Assembly: GCA_934527325.1 (NCBI GenBank)
Contig: CAKTAG010000017.1
Span: 1-19,219 of the forward strand
Direction of reading: 5' to 3'
Source of the DNA: an uncultured Candidatus Soleaferrea sp.
GTDB lineage: Bacteria > Bacillota > Clostridia > Oscillospirales > Ruminococcaceae
Length of the DNA stretch: 19,219 nt
Position 1 is the first letter of the stretch. Each line of letters starts with the position of its first letter. The notes beneath the pieces are model-generated. The model ran no database searches. It was not told the origin of the DNA and was given only the letters and a program-made list of their open reading frames with translations. Of this stretch, positions 1 to 8,675 are shown piece by piece. The translations under genes and the position numbers were made by a program.

Positions 1-1631
1 GCGGGCACACAATTTAGAGGTCAGTTTGAAAGTAGAGTTAAAGGTTTGTTAGAAGAGGTTAAAACTGCTGGTAATATAATTCTGTTTATAGATGAAGTAC
101 ACAATTTAGTTGGAACAGGCGATTCAGAAGGTACTATGAGTGCAGCTAATATTTTAAAACCGGCATTATCTAGAGGTGAAGTTCAAGTTATAGGAGCTAC
201 TACTTTTAATGAATATAGAAAGTATATAGAAAAAGATTCTGCTTTGGAAAGAAGGTTTCAACCAGTTATAGTAGAAGAATCTACAATAAATGAAACGGTA
301 GATATACTCTTAGGTGTGAAAGATTATTATGAACAGTACCATAACGTTAAATTAAGTAACAGTGTAATAAAAAGAGCAGTAGAATTATCTGAAAGGTACA
401 TTACAGATAGGTTTTTACCAGATAAGGCTATTGATTTAATAGATGAAGCTTGTTCTTGTGCTTCGTTGGCTAATAAAGATTTAGATGTATTTTTTAAAGC
501 TAAAAAAAACATCATAGAAAATAAAGAGTTTTTAGAAGATTTGGAATCTATGGAAGTTATTGACTATGAAAAGATTGCGAAAACTAAAGCTGAAATCTTG
601 AAAGAAGAAGAAAAAATTCACAAATTAGAAAAGAAAATTAAAAATATAAAAATAACTGAAGAGCATTTAGCTAAAGTAATAGAGTTATGGACAGGTATTC
701 CAGCATCTAAAATAAAAGAAAAAGAATTCAAAAAGCTAGTATCTTTAGAAAAATCAATTAAAGAAAAGGTTATAGGTCAAGATGAGGCTGTAGAAAGTTT
801 GGTTTTAGCAGTAAAACGCTCAAGAATACAAATACGGCCTAATGTTAAACCGGCATCATTTATTTTTGTTGGCCCAACTGGTGTGGGAAAAACAAAATTG
901 GCGCAAGTTTTAGCTAAAGAATTATTCGAAGGTGTTGACCCACTTATAAGGTTAGATATGTCCGAGTATATGGAGAAATTTTCTGTTTCTAAAATTATTG
1001 GTTCACCTCCAGGTTATGTGGGTTACGATGAAGCGGGGCAACTAACTGAAAAAGTTAGAAGAAAACCATATTCAGTTGTTTTATTTGATGAAATTGAAAA
1101 AGCTCATCCAGATGTTATGAATATTCTTTTGCAAATATTAGATGATGGAAAGATAACTGATTCACATGGTAGGCAAGTTTCGTTTGAAAACACCATAATA
1201 ATAATGACTTCTAATGCGGGTAGTAATTATAAAGAATCTGGATTGGGTTTTAATAAAGTAGTTGATCAATTATCTGTTGAAAAAGCAAAAAAAGCATTAA
1301 CTGAATTTTTAAGGCCAGAGTTTTTAGCTAGAGTTGGTGAAATAATTGTTTTTAAAAATATAAAAAAATTAGCAAAATAATTGTTAAAGAATTAAAAGAG
1401 GATTTATTGAATTCTAAAGGCATAAAACTTGAATGTTCAGAATCGGTTTTAAACCTAATTGTAGAAGATGCGTATAATAAAAAAGGTGGAGTAAGAGATT
1501 TAGAGAGAGCTATAAGGCAAAAAATAGAAAACAAATTATGTAACATTATTATAGAAAATATTGATAATACGCTTAAAGAAGTTAGCTTTAGTGTTAATGA
1601 AAATAATGAAATTATTTACACCTTATGTTGA
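1..1631 (+). pseudogene. clpC: ClpC-type AAA+ chaperone, 5' end outside window, frame broken near the C-terminus
   Basis: This is an Hsp100 unfoldase, which in its family feeds proteins to the ClpP protease. The open frame begins at base 1, so the N-domain and the D1 Walker A motif lie outside the window. Visible parts are the D1 Walker B (IDE, bases 88-96), a short charged middle region (about 480-660), the D2 Walker A GPTGVGKT (871-894), the pore motif GYVG, the D2 Walker B LFDEIEKAH, and the arginine-finger region RPEFLARVGE. The LGF tripeptide at 1243-1251 matches the ClpP-docking loop of ClpC/ClpA/ClpX, which ClpB lacks. Frame 1 stops at TAA 1378-1380. The D2 small domain, with the sensor-2-like segment GGVRDLERAI, continues in the -1 frame to TGA 1629-1631. 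The join looks about five residues short against ClpC proteins as I remember them. Pseudogene, sequence error and programmed frameshift all remain possible. The family call is firm; the state of the gene is not. Confidence 0.85.
1362..1368 (+). other. A AAA AAA heptamer at the clpC frame break (possible -1 slippage site)
   Basis: Seven consecutive A residues are phased as A AAA AAA with respect to the upstream clpC frame: ATA ends at 1362 and AAA AAA follows. This is the classic X XXY YYZ arrangement for -1 slippage. Slipping here enters exactly the frame that encodes the missing C-terminal ATPase domain and bypasses the TAA at 1378. I see no strong stimulatory stem-loop just downstream and no clear upstream Shine-Dalgarno at stimulatory spacing. 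A simple indel in this run, or in the AAAA run at 1374-1377, explains the data equally well. Confidence 0.35.
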
Positions 1632-1688
1632 TTAACATTGGTTTAAAAGCTTTGAATTATTTATGTATTTTTTGGAGGATTAGTATAA

Positions 1689-2399
1689 ATGAACCAGGAT
1701 TTTGCAAGAATTTTAACATTACTTAGAAAAGAAAAAGGGCTAAGCCAAAAAAGTGTAGCTAATAGTTTAGGAATATCTCAAGCGTTGCTTTCTCATTATG
1801 AAAAAGGAGTTAGGGAATGTGGACTTAATTTTGTTGTTAAGTGTGCAGATTTCTATGGTGTTTCTTGTGATTATTTGTTGGGGAGATCGGCTGACAAAAC
1901 AGGAAGTACCATTTTAGTTGAAGATGTTCCAGATGGTGATGCAGTGGATTCTAAAAAATCTATGAATACTAATATAATAGTTACACTTAATAAAAAGCTT
2001 ATATCCAACTCTTTAACAGTTATTTTTGATATGTTAGCTAAATGTAAAAACAGTAATTTAATTATGGAAGTTTCTTACTTTATGATGCTTTCTGTTTATA
2101 GAATGATTAGAGTTTTACATATATCTACTAAAAAAAATAATGTTGAAATGTTTAAAATACCTGAAATTATAGCTAACAGTTATGCTGATGCAAGTATGAA
2201 AGTTGCAGAATATAAGGTAATATCTATGGTTAAGAATAAGCCAGTTGATAATTTGGATAAAATAGGTAGCGATAAAGATTTTTTTGATATGTCTACAGAA
2301 GTATTGCATAAGGAATACCCATTGTTATGCACTTCTTTATTCAACCTTATTAAAAATTCAGAACAAAAAATAAAAGATACTATTGTTTTAAATAAGTAA
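1689..2399 (+). CDS. XRE-family helix-turn-helix regulator with a long unassigned C-terminal domain
   Basis: This is a predicted cytoplasmic DNA-binding regulator of 236 residues. Residues about 9-67 form a Cro/CI-type HTH: LRKEKGLSQ, then the turn and recognition helix around GISQALLSHYEKG, then FYGVSCDYLLGRS. The remaining 165 or so residues look mainly helical, with hydrophobic stretches near 100-140, and match no domain I recognise. They could serve for dimerisation or ligand sensing. The ATG at 1689 is chosen because GGAGG lies at 1674-1678 with a 10-base gap. It starts 57 bases after the clpC-like gene and ends 30 bases before gatC, so it may share a transcript with either. Its target is unknown; control of the neighbouring clpC, in the manner of CtsR, is only a guess. 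Confidence 0.85.
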   Translation: MNQDFARILTLLRKEKGLSQKSVANSLGISQALLSHYEKGVRECGLNFVVKCADFYGVSCDYLLGRSADKTGSTILVEDVPDGDAVDSKKSMNTNIIVTLNKKLISNSLTVIFDMLAKCKNSNLIMEVSYFMMLSVYRMIRVLHISTKKNNVEMFKIPEIIANSYADASMKVAEYKVISMVKNKPVDNLDKIGSDKDFFDMSTEVLHKEYPLLCTSLFNLIKNSEQKIKDTIVLNK

Positions 2400-2429
2400 A
2401 ATAATACTTTTTAAATAGGGGTGTGTGTT

Positions 2430-2723
2430 ATGAATGTTGATGTTGAAAAAATAGCTAAACTTGCCAAAATAAAAATAACTCAACAAGAAAAAATTAATTT
2501 AGAAAAAAGTATTAAAGGCATAATAAAAATGCTTGAAAAATTAGATAAAGTGGATATGGGAATAAGTGAAAATGAAAAGCTAGAAGATGTATTATTAAAT
2601 GACCTTGTAAATATGAAATATAGAAATGACATTATAAAACCTTCTATGAATAATAAAGAGTTGATAAATAATGCACCAAAAGCTTATGCTGGATGCATAG
2701 TAGTACCAAAAACTGTAAATTAA
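2430..2723 (+). CDS. gatC: Glu-tRNA(Gln)/Asp-tRNA(Asn) amidotransferase subunit C
   Basis: This small GatCAB subunit (97 residues) wraps around GatA and stabilises the GatA-GatB interface. The family pattern is visible: VEKIAKLAKIKITQQEK at the start, a helical middle (LEKLDKVD), and a C-terminal segment with RND and LINNAPKAYAGCIVVPKTV, matching the usual 'NAP...F.VPKV' end. An upstream in-frame GTG at 2421 would add three residues. I prefer ATG 2430 because AGGGG at 2417-2421 then sits 8 bases away. It lies 19 bases before gatA and is surely co-transcribed with it. Family length is about 95-100 residues, so it is complete. Confidence 0.93.
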   Translation: MNVDVEKIAKLAKIKITQQEKINLEKSIKGIIKMLEKLDKVDMGISENEKLEDVLLNDLVNMKYRNDIIKPSMNNKELINNAPKAYAGCIVVPKTVN

Positions 2724-2742
2724 GAAAAGGGGTAGCATTATA

Positions 2743-4179
2743 ATGAATTTGAATGAATTTACAGCAACAAAATTATCTGTGATGTTGAAAAACAAAGAAT
2801 GTAGTTCGGTAGAAATTACAAATGATGTTTTTGATGAGATAAATAAAAAAGAAAAAGATATAAATGCATATATAACAGTGTTGAAAGATGAGGCATTAAG
2901 TAAAGCTAAAGAAGTTGATGAAAAAATATCAAAAGGTGAAAAACTTTCTAATTTAGCAGGAATTCCCATTGGTATAAAAGATAATATATGTATGAAAAAC
3001 ACACCTACTACTTGTGCTTCTAAAATGTTAAAAAATTTTATTTCACCATATGATGCAACAGTAATTGAAAGGTTAAAAAATAATGATGTTGTATTTACAG
3101 GTAAATTAAATTTAGATGAATTTGCGATGGGATCATCTGGTGAATATTCGTATTTTGGAAAAACATGTAACCCAATTAATTTAGAATATGTGCCGGGTGG
3201 TTCTTCTAGTGGTCCGGTTGCATCGGTGGCGGGAAAAGAAGCTATTATGAGTTTAGGAAGTGATACTGGAGGTTCAATACGTGTTCCAGCAGCTTTTTGC
3301 GGTTTAGTAGGGTTAAAGCCAACTTATGGTGCAGTTTCTAGATATGGTTTAATTGCATTAGCATCGTCGTTAGACCAAATAGGCCCAATAGCTAAAACAG
3401 TTGATGATGTTGCAATGCTATATAGAGCTATTTGTGGTTTTGATGAAAAAGATGCAACAACTTCTGAGGTTGACCATAATATATTAGAAAATTTAAATAA
3501 CTTTGATATAAAAGGTCTTAGAATTGGAATATCGGAAGAATATTTTGGTGCTGGTGTTGATGAACATGTAGCAGTTAATGTAAAGCAAGCTATAAATTTG
3601 TTTGAAGATAATGGAGCTGTTATTAAAGAAGTGATGCTACCTAAAGGTGAAGAGGCTTTAGCGGCTTACCATATAATTCTTCCGGCAGAAGCGTCGTCTA
3701 ACTTAGCTAGGTTTGATGGCGTAAAGTATGGATATAGAACAGAAAATTACAACTCATTAGAAGAAATGTACGAAAATACAAGGGGCGAGGGTTTTGGTGC
3801 AGAAGTTAAGCGTAGGATTATTTTAGGAACATTTATTCTTGGTACTGATTGTGTTGATTCTATATATGCAAAAGGAAAGTTTTTTCAGCATAAAGTTATA
3901 AAAGAAATGCAAAACGTATTTAAGGAATGTGATGTTATAATAACACCAACAGCACCATCTACAGCATTTAAATTTGGAGATTTAGTTGATGACCCAGTTA
4001 AAATGTATATGAATGATATGTGTACAGTTTTTGTTAATATAGCGGGGTTACCGGCAATTTCTATACCTTGTGGAAAAGGAGCTAATGGATTGCCTATAGG
4101 AATGCAAATTATAGGGCCGCATTTTTCAGAAAATTTACTTTTTAAATTGGGAATTTTTTATGAAAATTATTCTAATTAA
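2743..4179 (+). CDS. gatA: Glu-tRNA(Gln)/Asp-tRNA(Asn) amidotransferase subunit A (amidase)
   Basis: This is the glutaminase subunit of GatCAB. It releases ammonia from glutamine for conversion of mischarged Glu-tRNA(Gln) or Asp-tRNA(Asn) to the correct amidated form. The protein is 478 residues, near the usual 485. The amidase-signature catalytic triad is intact: K79 in GIPIGIKDNI, S154 in PGGSSSG and S178 in GSDTGGSIR, the same positions as in known GatA enzymes. The C-terminal GLPIGMQIIG motif is also present. ATG 2743 follows AAAAGGGG at 2725-2732. The gene is the last of its group: a hairpin follows and gatB is not next to it, although GatA needs GatB to act on tRNA. gatB must therefore lie elsewhere in the genome. 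Confidence 0.97.
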   Translation: MNLNEFTATKLSVMLKNKECSSVEITNDVFDEINKKEKDINAYITVLKDEALSKAKEVDEKISKGEKLSNLAGIPIGIKDNICMKNTPTTCASKMLKNFISPYDATVIERLKNNDVVFTGKLNLDEFAMGSSGEYSYFGKTCNPINLEYVPGGSSSGPVASVAGKEAIMSLGSDTGGSIRVPAAFCGLVGLKPTYGAVSRYGLIALASSLDQIGPIAKTVDDVAMLYRAICGFDEKDATTSEVDHNILENLNNFDIKGLRIGISEEYFGAGVDEHVAVNVKQAINLFEDNGAVIKEVMLPKGEEALAAYHIILPAEASSNLARFDGVKYGYRTENYNSLEEMYENTRGEGFGAEVKRRIILGTFILGTDCVDSIYAKGKFFQHKVIKEMQNVFKECDVIITPTAPSTAFKFGDLVDDPVKMYMNDMCTVFVNIAGLPAISIPCGKGANGLPIGMQIIGPHFSENLLFKLGIFYENYSN

Positions 4180-4214
4180 ATTATGTGTTGTATGTTAGAT
4201 ATTTTATTTTTTGA

Positions 4215-4249
4215 ATGTAGCCCTAAAAATTATTTTTTATGGGCTACAT
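4215..4249 (+). terminator. Hairpin after gatA, probable terminator
   Basis: ATGTAGCCC (4215-4223) and GGGCTACAT (4241-4249) are perfect 9-base inverted repeats. The inner TAAAAA and TTTTTTA extend the stem if one T is bulged. There is no T-run directly after the stem; the nearest is at 4269-4276. It is therefore a less classical terminator, but it sits where the gatCA transcript should end and just ahead of a new promoter. Confidence 0.6.
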
Positions 4250-4260
4250 GGCAGTTATTG

Positions 4261-4289
4261 TTGATATAATTTTTTTTGTATGTTATAAT
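4261..4289 (+). promoter_or_regulatory. Sigma-A-type promoter for the ABC/Gld-like cassette
   Basis: TTGATA (4261-4266) and a perfect TATAAT (4284-4289) are separated by exactly 17 bases. Transcription would start near 4296, leaving a leader of about 46 bases before the ABC ATPase start. No obvious operator repeat is seen within it. Confidence 0.72.
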
Positions 4290-4341
4290 ATTTTTAGTTT
4301 ATTATTGTTTATTATAATTTGTAATTTGGGATGTGAAAATT

Positions 4342-5388
4342 TTGATAGAAGTAGTTGGATTAACTAAAAAATATGGAAATAGGTTAGCGCTTAATAATAT
4401 TTCATTTAATGTAAATAAAGGTGAAATAATAGGTTTTTTGGGTCCTAATGGTGCAGGTAAATCTACAACAATGAATATTTTAACAGGTTATATTTCTATG
4501 ACTAATGGAACAGTTAAAATTGATGGAATAGATATTTTAGAAGACCCTATAAATGCAAAAAAAAAGATAGGGTATTTACCTGAAACCCCGCCACTTTATA
4601 TGGATATGAAAGTAAGAGAATATTTAAATTTTGTTTTTGAATTAAAGAAGGTAAAACAAAATAAAAGATTGCATATTTCAGAAATTTGTGAATTAGTTAA
4701 ACTTACAGATGTGAGTGATAGATTAATTAAAAATTTATCTAAAGGTTTTAAACAGCGTGTAGGTTTGGCGCAGGCTTTAATTGGAGCACCAGAATTATTA
4801 ATATTAGATGAGCCTACGGTTGGGTTGGACCCAAAACAAATTATTGAAATACGAACACTAATAAAAAAATTGGGTGAAGAACACACTGTTATATTATCGT
4901 CACATATACTATCTGAAATACAGGCAGTTTGCGATAAAGTTATTATAATAAATAAAGGTACAATTGTAGCTAACGAGCAAACTCAAAATTTATATAATAC
5001 AATGTGTGCAGACCCTAAAATATTATTAGGTGCATTGGGGAACCAAAATGAAATTTATAATATTTTATTAAAGGTACCAGATGTTAAAATGGTAGAAAAA
5101 TTAGAAGTGAAGAATGGTGAAGAATTTAAGTTTATTATTCACCCTCAACCATCTAAAGATATTAGAAAAAATTTATCGAAAGCTGTTACAGATGCAGGAA
5201 ATATTATTGTTGAATTAAAATCACTAGATTTAACTTTAGAAGAAGTATTTTTAAAACTTACTGATGGTACATTAGGTTTAGATTATAATACGAATTTAGA
5301 ACCAGAAGAATATTCAAATGTAACACAAAATGAAAATATTAATGATGTTGAAATAGTTGATGATGTTACAAAAGAGGAGGAAGAATAA
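4342..5388 (+). CDS. ABC transporter ATP-binding protein, GldA/NatA-like
   Basis: This is the nucleotide-binding subunit of an ABC-2-type system. Numbered from TTG 4342, the motifs are Walker A GPNGAGKST (about 34-42), GYLPE at the Q-loop position, signature LSKGFKQR (132-139), Walker B LLILDEPT (152-159) and the H-loop histidine in SSHIL (188). A C-terminal extension of about 130 residues ends in an acidic tail (DVTKEEEE). An in-frame GTG at 4333 is possible, but the only Shine-Dalgarno-like bases (GGGATG, 4328-4333) overlap it. They sit correctly for TTG 4342, which also gives the usual family start MIEV. The stop codon directly abuts the permease ATG. With the next three genes it forms the gene set seen for Gld-like transporters, whose substrate is unknown in Firmicutes. 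Confidence 0.92.
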   Translation: MIEVVGLTKKYGNRLALNNISFNVNKGEIIGFLGPNGAGKSTTMNILTGYISMTNGTVKIDGIDILEDPINAKKKIGYLPETPPLYMDMKVREYLNFVFELKKVKQNKRLHISEICELVKLTDVSDRLIKNLSKGFKQRVGLAQALIGAPELLILDEPTVGLDPKQIIEIRTLIKKLGEEHTVILSSHILSEIQAVCDKVIIINKGTIVANEQTQNLYNTMCADPKILLGALGNQNEIYNILLKVPDVKMVEKLEVKNGEEFKFIIHPQPSKDIRKNLSKAVTDAGNIIVELKSLDLTLEEVFLKLTDGTLGLDYNTNLEPEEYSNVTQNENINDVEIVDDVTKEEEE

Positions 5389-6099
5389 ATGTTAGCTATT
5401 TTTAAACGTGAAATAAAAGCATATTTTTTATCTGCTATAGGCTATATATTTTTATCGGTATTTTACCTTTTTGCAGGGTACTTTTTTTATGCAACATCTA
5501 TTGTAAGTAATAATGCAGATTTAAAATATGTTTTTTCGAATTTATTAATTATATTAATTTTTTTATTACCTATGCTAACTATGAAAATTATGAGCGAGGA
5601 TAAAAAATTAAAAACAGATCAATTATTACTTACTGCACCTGTAAAATTAGCATCTATTGTTGTAGGCAAATTTTTTGCTGCAATGGTTACTTTATTTTTA
5701 GGTATACTTGTAACATTTGTTTATGCAGGTATATTAACATATTTTGCTAGTGGCTTTGATTGGATTTCATTTTTATGTAATGTTATAGGTACATTATTGC
5801 TTGGAGCTGAATTAATTGCTATAGGTATATTTATTTCATCTTTAACCGAAAATCAAGTAATTTCGGCTATAGCAAGTTGTGCAGTTATGTTATTGTTGTT
5901 TTTTATGGATGGTATTAGTTCATCGATAAATATTTCATTTATATCTAAGGCGTTAGCTTATATATCGATTGTTGAACCTTACCAACAATTTACTTATGGT
6001 TCATTTTCTTTACCAAACGTAGTTTTGTTTTTAGGAATGACCACTATATTTTTATTTTTAACAACAAGGATTCTTGAAAAGAGAAGATGGGCAGTTTAA
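5389..6099 (+). CDS. ABC-2-type permease, GldF-like
   Basis: This is an integral membrane subunit of 236 residues with about six hydrophobic helices, at roughly 14-36, 47-68, 84-118, 125-150, 155-175 and 208-228. The layout is that of the single-domain ABC-2 permease family that includes GldF. The short loop MSEDKKLKTDQLLLTAPV after the second helix resembles the conserved cytoplasmic segment (E-x-x-x-G-T-x-x-LL-T-x-P) of these proteins. The ATG immediately follows the TAA of the ATPase gene. Its ribosome site GAGGAGG (5374-5380) lies inside the Glu codons of that gene's tail, which indicates translational coupling. One permease is encoded, so it would act as a homodimer or together with the next, membrane-anchored protein. 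Confidence 0.88.
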   Translation: MLAIFKREIKAYFLSAIGYIFLSVFYLFAGYFFYATSIVSNNADLKYVFSNLLIILIFLLPMLTMKIMSEDKKLKTDQLLLTAPVKLASIVVGKFFAAMVTLFLGILVTFVYAGILTYFASGFDWISFLCNVIGTLLLGAELIAIGIFISSLTENQVISAIASCAVMLLLFFMDGISSSINISFISKALAYISIVEPYQQFTYGSFSLPNVVLFLGMTTIFLFLTTRILEKRRWAV

Positions 6100-6162
6100 T
6101 ATTTAAATCTATTAAATGGATTTAATGTTAAAATTCTAAATAAGAAAAGAGTGTAAAAAGAA

Positions 6163-7617
6163 TTGAGTAAATTAAAAAATATAATAAATAACCCTAGGTT
6201 TAAACATGGAACAATGGCTACTATTATAACATTAACTGTTATTGCTATAGTTGCTTTAATTTATGCCATTAGTTTAATGTTGAATAATAAATATAGCTTA
6301 TCATTAGATATGACATCGAAAAAAATATTTGAGTTAACAGATGAAAGTAAAAATTATGTTAGTAATTTAAATAGTGATGTTACTATAAGAGTTTTGTCTC
6401 CAGAAAAAGATTTTATAAACAACCAATATTACCCAGAACAATATCATCAATTAAACCAAATATTAAAGATGTATAAAAAATATGGAAAAAATATAAAATT
6501 GATATATGATGATATTATAAAAAATCCTAATTTAGTTAATAAATACAAAGATGAGCAGGTTAACCAATATAGTATAATAGTAGAAATGCAAGGTAGGCAT
6601 AGAGTTTTAAATGGTGATAACTTATTTGAAGCTGAACAGAGTTATATGTCTCAAAAAATTGTAGCTTCAAAGGCAGAACAGGCTATTACATCTGCTATTA
6701 TGGCCATGAATGCAGATAAACAATATAAAATTGGCATTTTATCTGGCCATGAAGAAATAGAAATAGCGGGTTTTGAAAAGCTGTTAACAGATAATTTATA
6801 CGAAGTTTCTAAAATTAATATGTTAACTTCAAATATTCCACAAAATTTATCTTTAGTTGTTATAGCAGCACCTCAAAAAGATTATAGTGAGGCTGAAATA
6901 GATAAATTAAATAAATTTTTAGAAAATAATGGAGAATATGGTAAAAACGTATTGTATTTTTCTGGCATATATGAAAATGAACTTCCTAATATAGCTTCAT
7001 TTTTAAAGAATTGGGATATAAATATTGATAAAGCCGTAGCTTATGATGAGAAAAATATGACACAGCTTAGCCAATATTCTGCAATAGTTGAATATAGTGA
7101 ACAAGATTTGTTTAGAACTTTAATTGAAAAAAATGCTTATACTGTGTTTTTATTATCTAGGCCGGTTACGTTTTTAGAAGCAGATGCAAAAGAAAAAACA
7201 CATACAAATTTATTAAGCTTTTCTGGTAACGCGGTAGGTCTAAAATATAGTAATGATTCTATAGAAACACCAGAACAAGCTACAATTAAAGGGCCGTTTG
7301 CAGCAGTTGCAAAATCTTCTAAAATTAATAATTCAAAAATATCGTCAGTTATTGTTTCTGGTTCAGTGATGTCAATAAAAGATGAATTCCTTTTTCAAAG
7401 TGCACTTGCAAATGCCGATGTTTATTTAAAAATAGTAGGTGATGCTACTAATAAAAAAGATATGGGTGTTAATATAGTAGCTAAAAAATTTGGTGGTGCA
7501 GAAATGAACATAAAGCAAAACACAGTAAATATGTTGCGGTTGATATTTGTAGTTTTTGTACCGGCAATAGTAGTAGGATGTGGATTATCTGTTTGGATGG
7601 GCAGGAGGTATAGATAA
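6163..7617 (+). CDS. GldG-like ABC transporter auxiliary protein
   Basis: This 484-residue protein is anchored by a hydrophobic helix at about 18-41 and a second at about 458-478, followed by a basic end (GRRYR). The large segment between them probably lies outside the cell. The phrase LDMTSKKIFELTDESKNYV just after the first helix is typical of the GldG / ABC_transp_aux family. IGILSGHEE and the stretch after it match the family's central fold. The start is TTG 6163, with weak purine bases (AAAGAG, 6146-6151) about 11 bases ahead. The 63-base gap from the permease holds no terminator. GldG pairs with GldA and GldF in Bacteroidetes gliding, but homologues in non-gliding bacteria have no settled role. 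The family is fairly sure; the function is unknown. Confidence 0.82.
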   Translation: MSKLKNIINNPRFKHGTMATIITLTVIAIVALIYAISLMLNNKYSLSLDMTSKKIFELTDESKNYVSNLNSDVTIRVLSPEKDFINNQYYPEQYHQLNQILKMYKKYGKNIKLIYDDIIKNPNLVNKYKDEQVNQYSIIVEMQGRHRVLNGDNLFEAEQSYMSQKIVASKAEQAITSAIMAMNADKQYKIGILSGHEEIEIAGFEKLLTDNLYEVSKINMLTSNIPQNLSLVVIAAPQKDYSEAEIDKLNKFLENNGEYGKNVLYFSGIYENELPNIASFLKNWDINIDKAVAYDEKNMTQLSQYSAIVEYSEQDLFRTLIEKNAYTVFLLSRPVTFLEADAKEKTHTNLLSFSGNAVGLKYSNDSIETPEQATIKGPFAAVAKSSKINNSKISSVIVSGSVMSIKDEFLFQSALANADVYLKIVGDATNKKDMGVNIVAKKFGGAEMNIKQNTVNMLRLIFVVFVPAIVVGCGLSVWMGRRYR

Positions 7618-7619
7618 GG

Positions 7620-8627
7620 ATGACAAAAAGCTCTAAAAATGCTATTATGCTTGTAGCTAGTGCTATACTTTTAACTTCTGCTTTACTATGCATTAGGTTT
7701 TTACCAGAAAAAAAACAAGAAGAAACGCTAGAATCGGATACAGAAACTATACATGTAGTGAATGAACCTATAGATAATATTGATAATATAAATATTGTTA
7801 ACAAATTTGGTGGATATTCTGTTTTAAAAAATGCTGATAAAAAATTGATTATAGAAGAGTTAAATAATTACCCTAGAAACGACAGTGCTTACGATGATTT
7901 AGCAAATAAAGTATCTAGTTTTATAGCTGATAAAATAGTTACAGATGGAAATAGCAATTTAGAAAAATATGGTTTGAATGTTCCACAAGTACAGGTAAGT
8001 ATAAAATGTAAAAGTAATATTAATATTGAACTTTTTATAGGTAATGAAGCACCAGGGAATTTAGGCTACTATGTTAAACAAAAAGAAGATTCAAAAATCT
8101 ACCTTGTTTCTAGTAATAACGTAGCACCATTTTTAAAATCTAAATTAGATTATATTTCTTTATCTATTACTTCACCAAAATCAGCAGATGTAAATATGAA
8201 AGATATGGAGTATATTGAATTAATAGGTGGCAATAGACCAGAAAATATTAAAATAACAAAAAATAAGACTTCTGGTAAAGATAAGAATACAGTCTCATAT
8301 AATATAGCAGAACCTATTAATAAAAAAATTTCTAACGACGGTGCAAGTATTATTAATTCAATAGAAAACATTTGTTGTAAAAAAATTGAAATGATTGCCC
8401 CTAAACAAGAAGATATAAATAATTGTGGGTTGAATAACCCTTTTGTTACATTAAATTTGAAATATAAAAACCAAGATTTAATTACAATATACGTTGCTTT
8501 AATTCCAGATAGTGAAGATTGTTTTGTTATGAGAAAAGATGTAGATATAATTTATAGAGTTGAAAAAGCTGATTTAGATTGGCTTGAAATTTCTGTTGAT
8601 GGGTTAACAAAAAAAAGCAATAATTAA
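7620..8627 (+). CDS. DUF4340 membrane-anchored protein with two repeats
   Basis: This protein has 335 residues. A single hydrophobic helix at about 8-28 anchors it, and the rest is probably extracellular. Two DUF4340-like repeats can be aligned by eye. One runs from about 118 to 164 (GLNVPQ ... IYLV) and the other from about 270 to 314 (GLNNPF ... IYRV). Each begins with a Gly-Leu-Asn turn and Pro, then beta-rich segments. ATG 7620 comes 3 bases after the stop of the GldG-like gene. Its Shine-Dalgarno GGAGG (7604-7608) lies within that gene, so translation is coupled. DUF4340 proteins regularly follow GldG-like genes, which supports a complex of ATPase, permease, auxiliary protein and this partner. 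No biochemical role is known to me. Confidence 0.82.
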   Translation: MTKSSKNAIMLVASAILLTSALLCIRFLPEKKQEETLESDTETIHVVNEPIDNIDNINIVNKFGGYSVLKNADKKLIIEELNNYPRNDSAYDDLANKVSSFIADKIVTDGNSNLEKYGLNVPQVQVSIKCKSNINIELFIGNEAPGNLGYYVKQKEDSKIYLVSSNNVAPFLKSKLDYISLSITSPKSADVNMKDMEYIELIGGNRPENIKITKNKTSGKDKNTVSYNIAEPINKKISNDGASIINSIENICCKKIEMIAPKQEDINNCGLNNPFVTLNLKYKNQDLITIYVALIPDSEDCFVMRKDVDIIYRVEKADLDWLEISVDGLTKKSNN

Positions 8628-8675
8628 AACATTGTGGAATAGCATTTGGTGTTTTAAATGAAAGGTGGTAATGTT

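Noticed and set aside
1407..1631. Separate small gene starting at TTG 1407
   Set aside because: AGAGG at 1396-1400 could serve as a ribosome site, but the product is plainly the last part of a ClpC D2 domain, so it is treated as the frame-shifted end of clpC.
1628..1667. Promoter for the XRE gene (TTGGTT with TATGTA)
   Set aside because: The boxes match the consensus poorly and no alternative spacing is better. The gene may be read from upstream.
2595..3002. Open frame of 135 codons on the minus strand
   Set aside because: It lies wholly across gatC and gatA, whose protein conservation explains the sequence. It lacks a ribosome site and matches no family I know.
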